DNA of 5,101 nucleotides from Dehalococcoidia bacterium (lineage in GTDB: Bacteria > Chloroflexota > Dehalococcoidia > Lucifugimonadales > JAGWBF01). The stretch is from the NCBI GenBank assembly GCA_021296025.1, contig JAGWBF010000003.1, forward strand, positions 65,391 through 70,491. The letters are read 5' to 3'. Position 1 is the first letter of the stretch. Each line of letters opens with the position of its first letter. Below are positions 4,224-5,101 of this stretch, piece after piece. The notes beneath the pieces were generated by a model that saw only the letters and a list, made by a program, of their open reading frames with translations, was not told where the DNA came from and made no database searches. The position numbers were made by a program, and so were the translations under genes.

Positions 4224-5101
4224 ATGGACAAATGGAAGGTAGCACTGCTGATCCCGGCGGGACAGCGCCCTCAGTTCATTCTTGGCCTAGCACCGTCTGA
4301 CTTGGATGTGACCTGGGTGGACCTAGATTTGCCCAACGAGGATAAGCTCCCCCTTTGTCAGGAAGCGGATGCAGTGATAGCAGCGCCACCGTGGTTCTCT
4401 GCGGACCTACTAAAGGATTGTCCCAAGGTGAAACTCGTTCAGACCCTGACCTCAGGCTACAACCGTCTGGATATACAAGGAATCATTGACTTGGGAGTTC
4501 CAGTGGCCAACAACTCTGGGATAAACGCAGCAACCATGGCTGAGCACACTATCGGCGTGATGATTGCATTGTGCCGGAGACTGGTAGAGATGCATCTATC
4601 GGTAAAAGAAGGCAGATGGCAGGGGCATATCGACCCTTCCAACCTAACGGAGATCAACGGTAAGGTCATTGGCATCATCGGGTTCGGGTTTGCCGGTCAG
4701 GCGGTCGCAAGAAGGCTCCGCGGATTCGATGTTAGGACCATATACCACACAACGTCCGAGGTTAACGGCGATGTCCGGGAGGAGCTGGGGGCTGAGCCAA
4801 CTTCCTTGGAGCTGTTGTTGCAAGAGTCAGACTTTGTCACCCTCCATGTTCCGCTGACGCCATTGACTCGAGGGATGATCGGAGAACTGCAGTTGGCAAT
4901 GATGAAACCTTCCAGCTTTTTGATTAATACAAGCCGGGGTCCGGTCGTAGATCAAGGTGCTCTTTATCAAGTGCTAAAAGAAGGCGGAATAGCAGGGGCT
5001 GGCCTGGATGTATTTGAGATGGAACCCCTGGTTGCCGACAATCCTTTATTGGAATTGAAAAGCATCGTATTAACCCCCCACATGGCAGGCTCGACCGCTG
5101 A
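4224..5101 (+). CDS. D-isomer-specific 2-hydroxyacid dehydrogenase, cut by the window edge
   Basis: The first 292 residues are visible; the family usually has about 310-330, so only the C terminus is missing. These enzymes interconvert 2-ketoacids and D-2-hydroxyacids with NAD(P)H. The order is typical: an N-terminal substrate domain with LTSGYNRLD (75-83), the linking helix around NAATMAEHTIGVMIAL (101-116), the Rossmann loop GFGFAGQAVA (153-162), TSRGPVVD (236-243), DVFEMEP (262-268) and TPHMAGST (284-291). The catalytic Arg238, Glu267 and His286 are all present. The second Rossmann strand reads VRTIYHTTSE (170-179), without the acidic residue that usually selects NAD, so NADP use is possible. 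The substrate cannot be told; glyoxylate/hydroxypyruvate reductase, D-3-phosphoglycerate dehydrogenase-like and D-lactate-like roles remain open. The ATG has AGGAGA 6 bases upstream. Third codon positions are less GC-rich than in the neighbouring genes. Confidence 0.93.
   Translation, partial: MDKWKVALLIPAGQRPQFILGLAPSDLDVTWVDLDLPNEDKLPLCQEADAVIAAPPWFSADLLKDCPKVKLVQTLTSGYNRLDIQGIIDLGVPVANNSGINAATMAEHTIGVMIALCRRLVEMHLSVKEGRWQGHIDPSNLTEINGKVIGIIGFGFAGQAVARRLRGFDVRTIYHTTSEVNGDVREELGAEPTSLELLLQESDFVTLHVPLTPLTRGMIGELQLAMMKPSSFLINTSRGPVVDQGALYQVLKEGGIAGAGLDVFEMEPLVADNPLLELKSIVLTPHMAGSTA

Overview
The window looks like a piece of a moderately GC-rich bacterial chromosome, most likely from the Chloroflexota, class Dehalococcoidia or a relative. 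The lineage guess rests mainly on the tmRNA: its predicted degradation tag ends GDRELALAA, which resembles the GERELVLAG tag I recall for Dehalococcoides. I could not check this against a database. The gene content is mostly core housekeeping. I see no mobile-element genes, CRISPR array, phage genes or obvious new multi-gene system.

Layout, left to right. Positions 4-355 (minus) hold a complete one-piece tmRNA (ssrA) with an encoded CCA end and a plausible promoter at 374-403. Positions 356-900 have no credible gene and carry a cluster of short palindromic repeats, half-repeats and small duplications. Positions 901-1767 (plus) encode a single-domain protein of the methylenetetrahydrofolate reductase family. 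Its 3' end overlaps by 24 bp, tail to tail, the end of a minus-strand operon. Read in the direction of transcription, that operon is promoter (3900-3872), rplU (L21), rpmA (L27), rpmE (L31), a hairpin with a U-rich tail, then a DUF1385/YqhQ-type membrane protein. Positions 3901-4160 are AT-richer, apparently non-coding and contain small repeats. A promoter at 4161-4190 leads into a D-2-hydroxyacid dehydrogenase gene that runs off the right edge at 5101.

How the genes relate: L21, L27 and L31 are large-subunit ribosomal proteins, and the DUF1385 gene is a frequent rpmE neighbour in Gram-positive-type genomes. tmRNA rescues stalled ribosomes, so much of the window serves translation, although ssrA is a separate divergent unit. 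The reductase belongs to one-carbon (folate) metabolism and the dehydrogenase to 2-keto/2-hydroxyacid redox chemistry. Nothing here links these two to each other or to the ribosomal operon.

The points most worth a second look are: a strongly acidic 73-residue tail on L21; Asp in place of the usual catalytic Glu in the reductase; a repeat family with identical flanks but two different, internally paired stems; a consensus promoter that leaves L21 with almost no leader; and a dehydrogenase whose cofactor site lacks the usual acidic residue.
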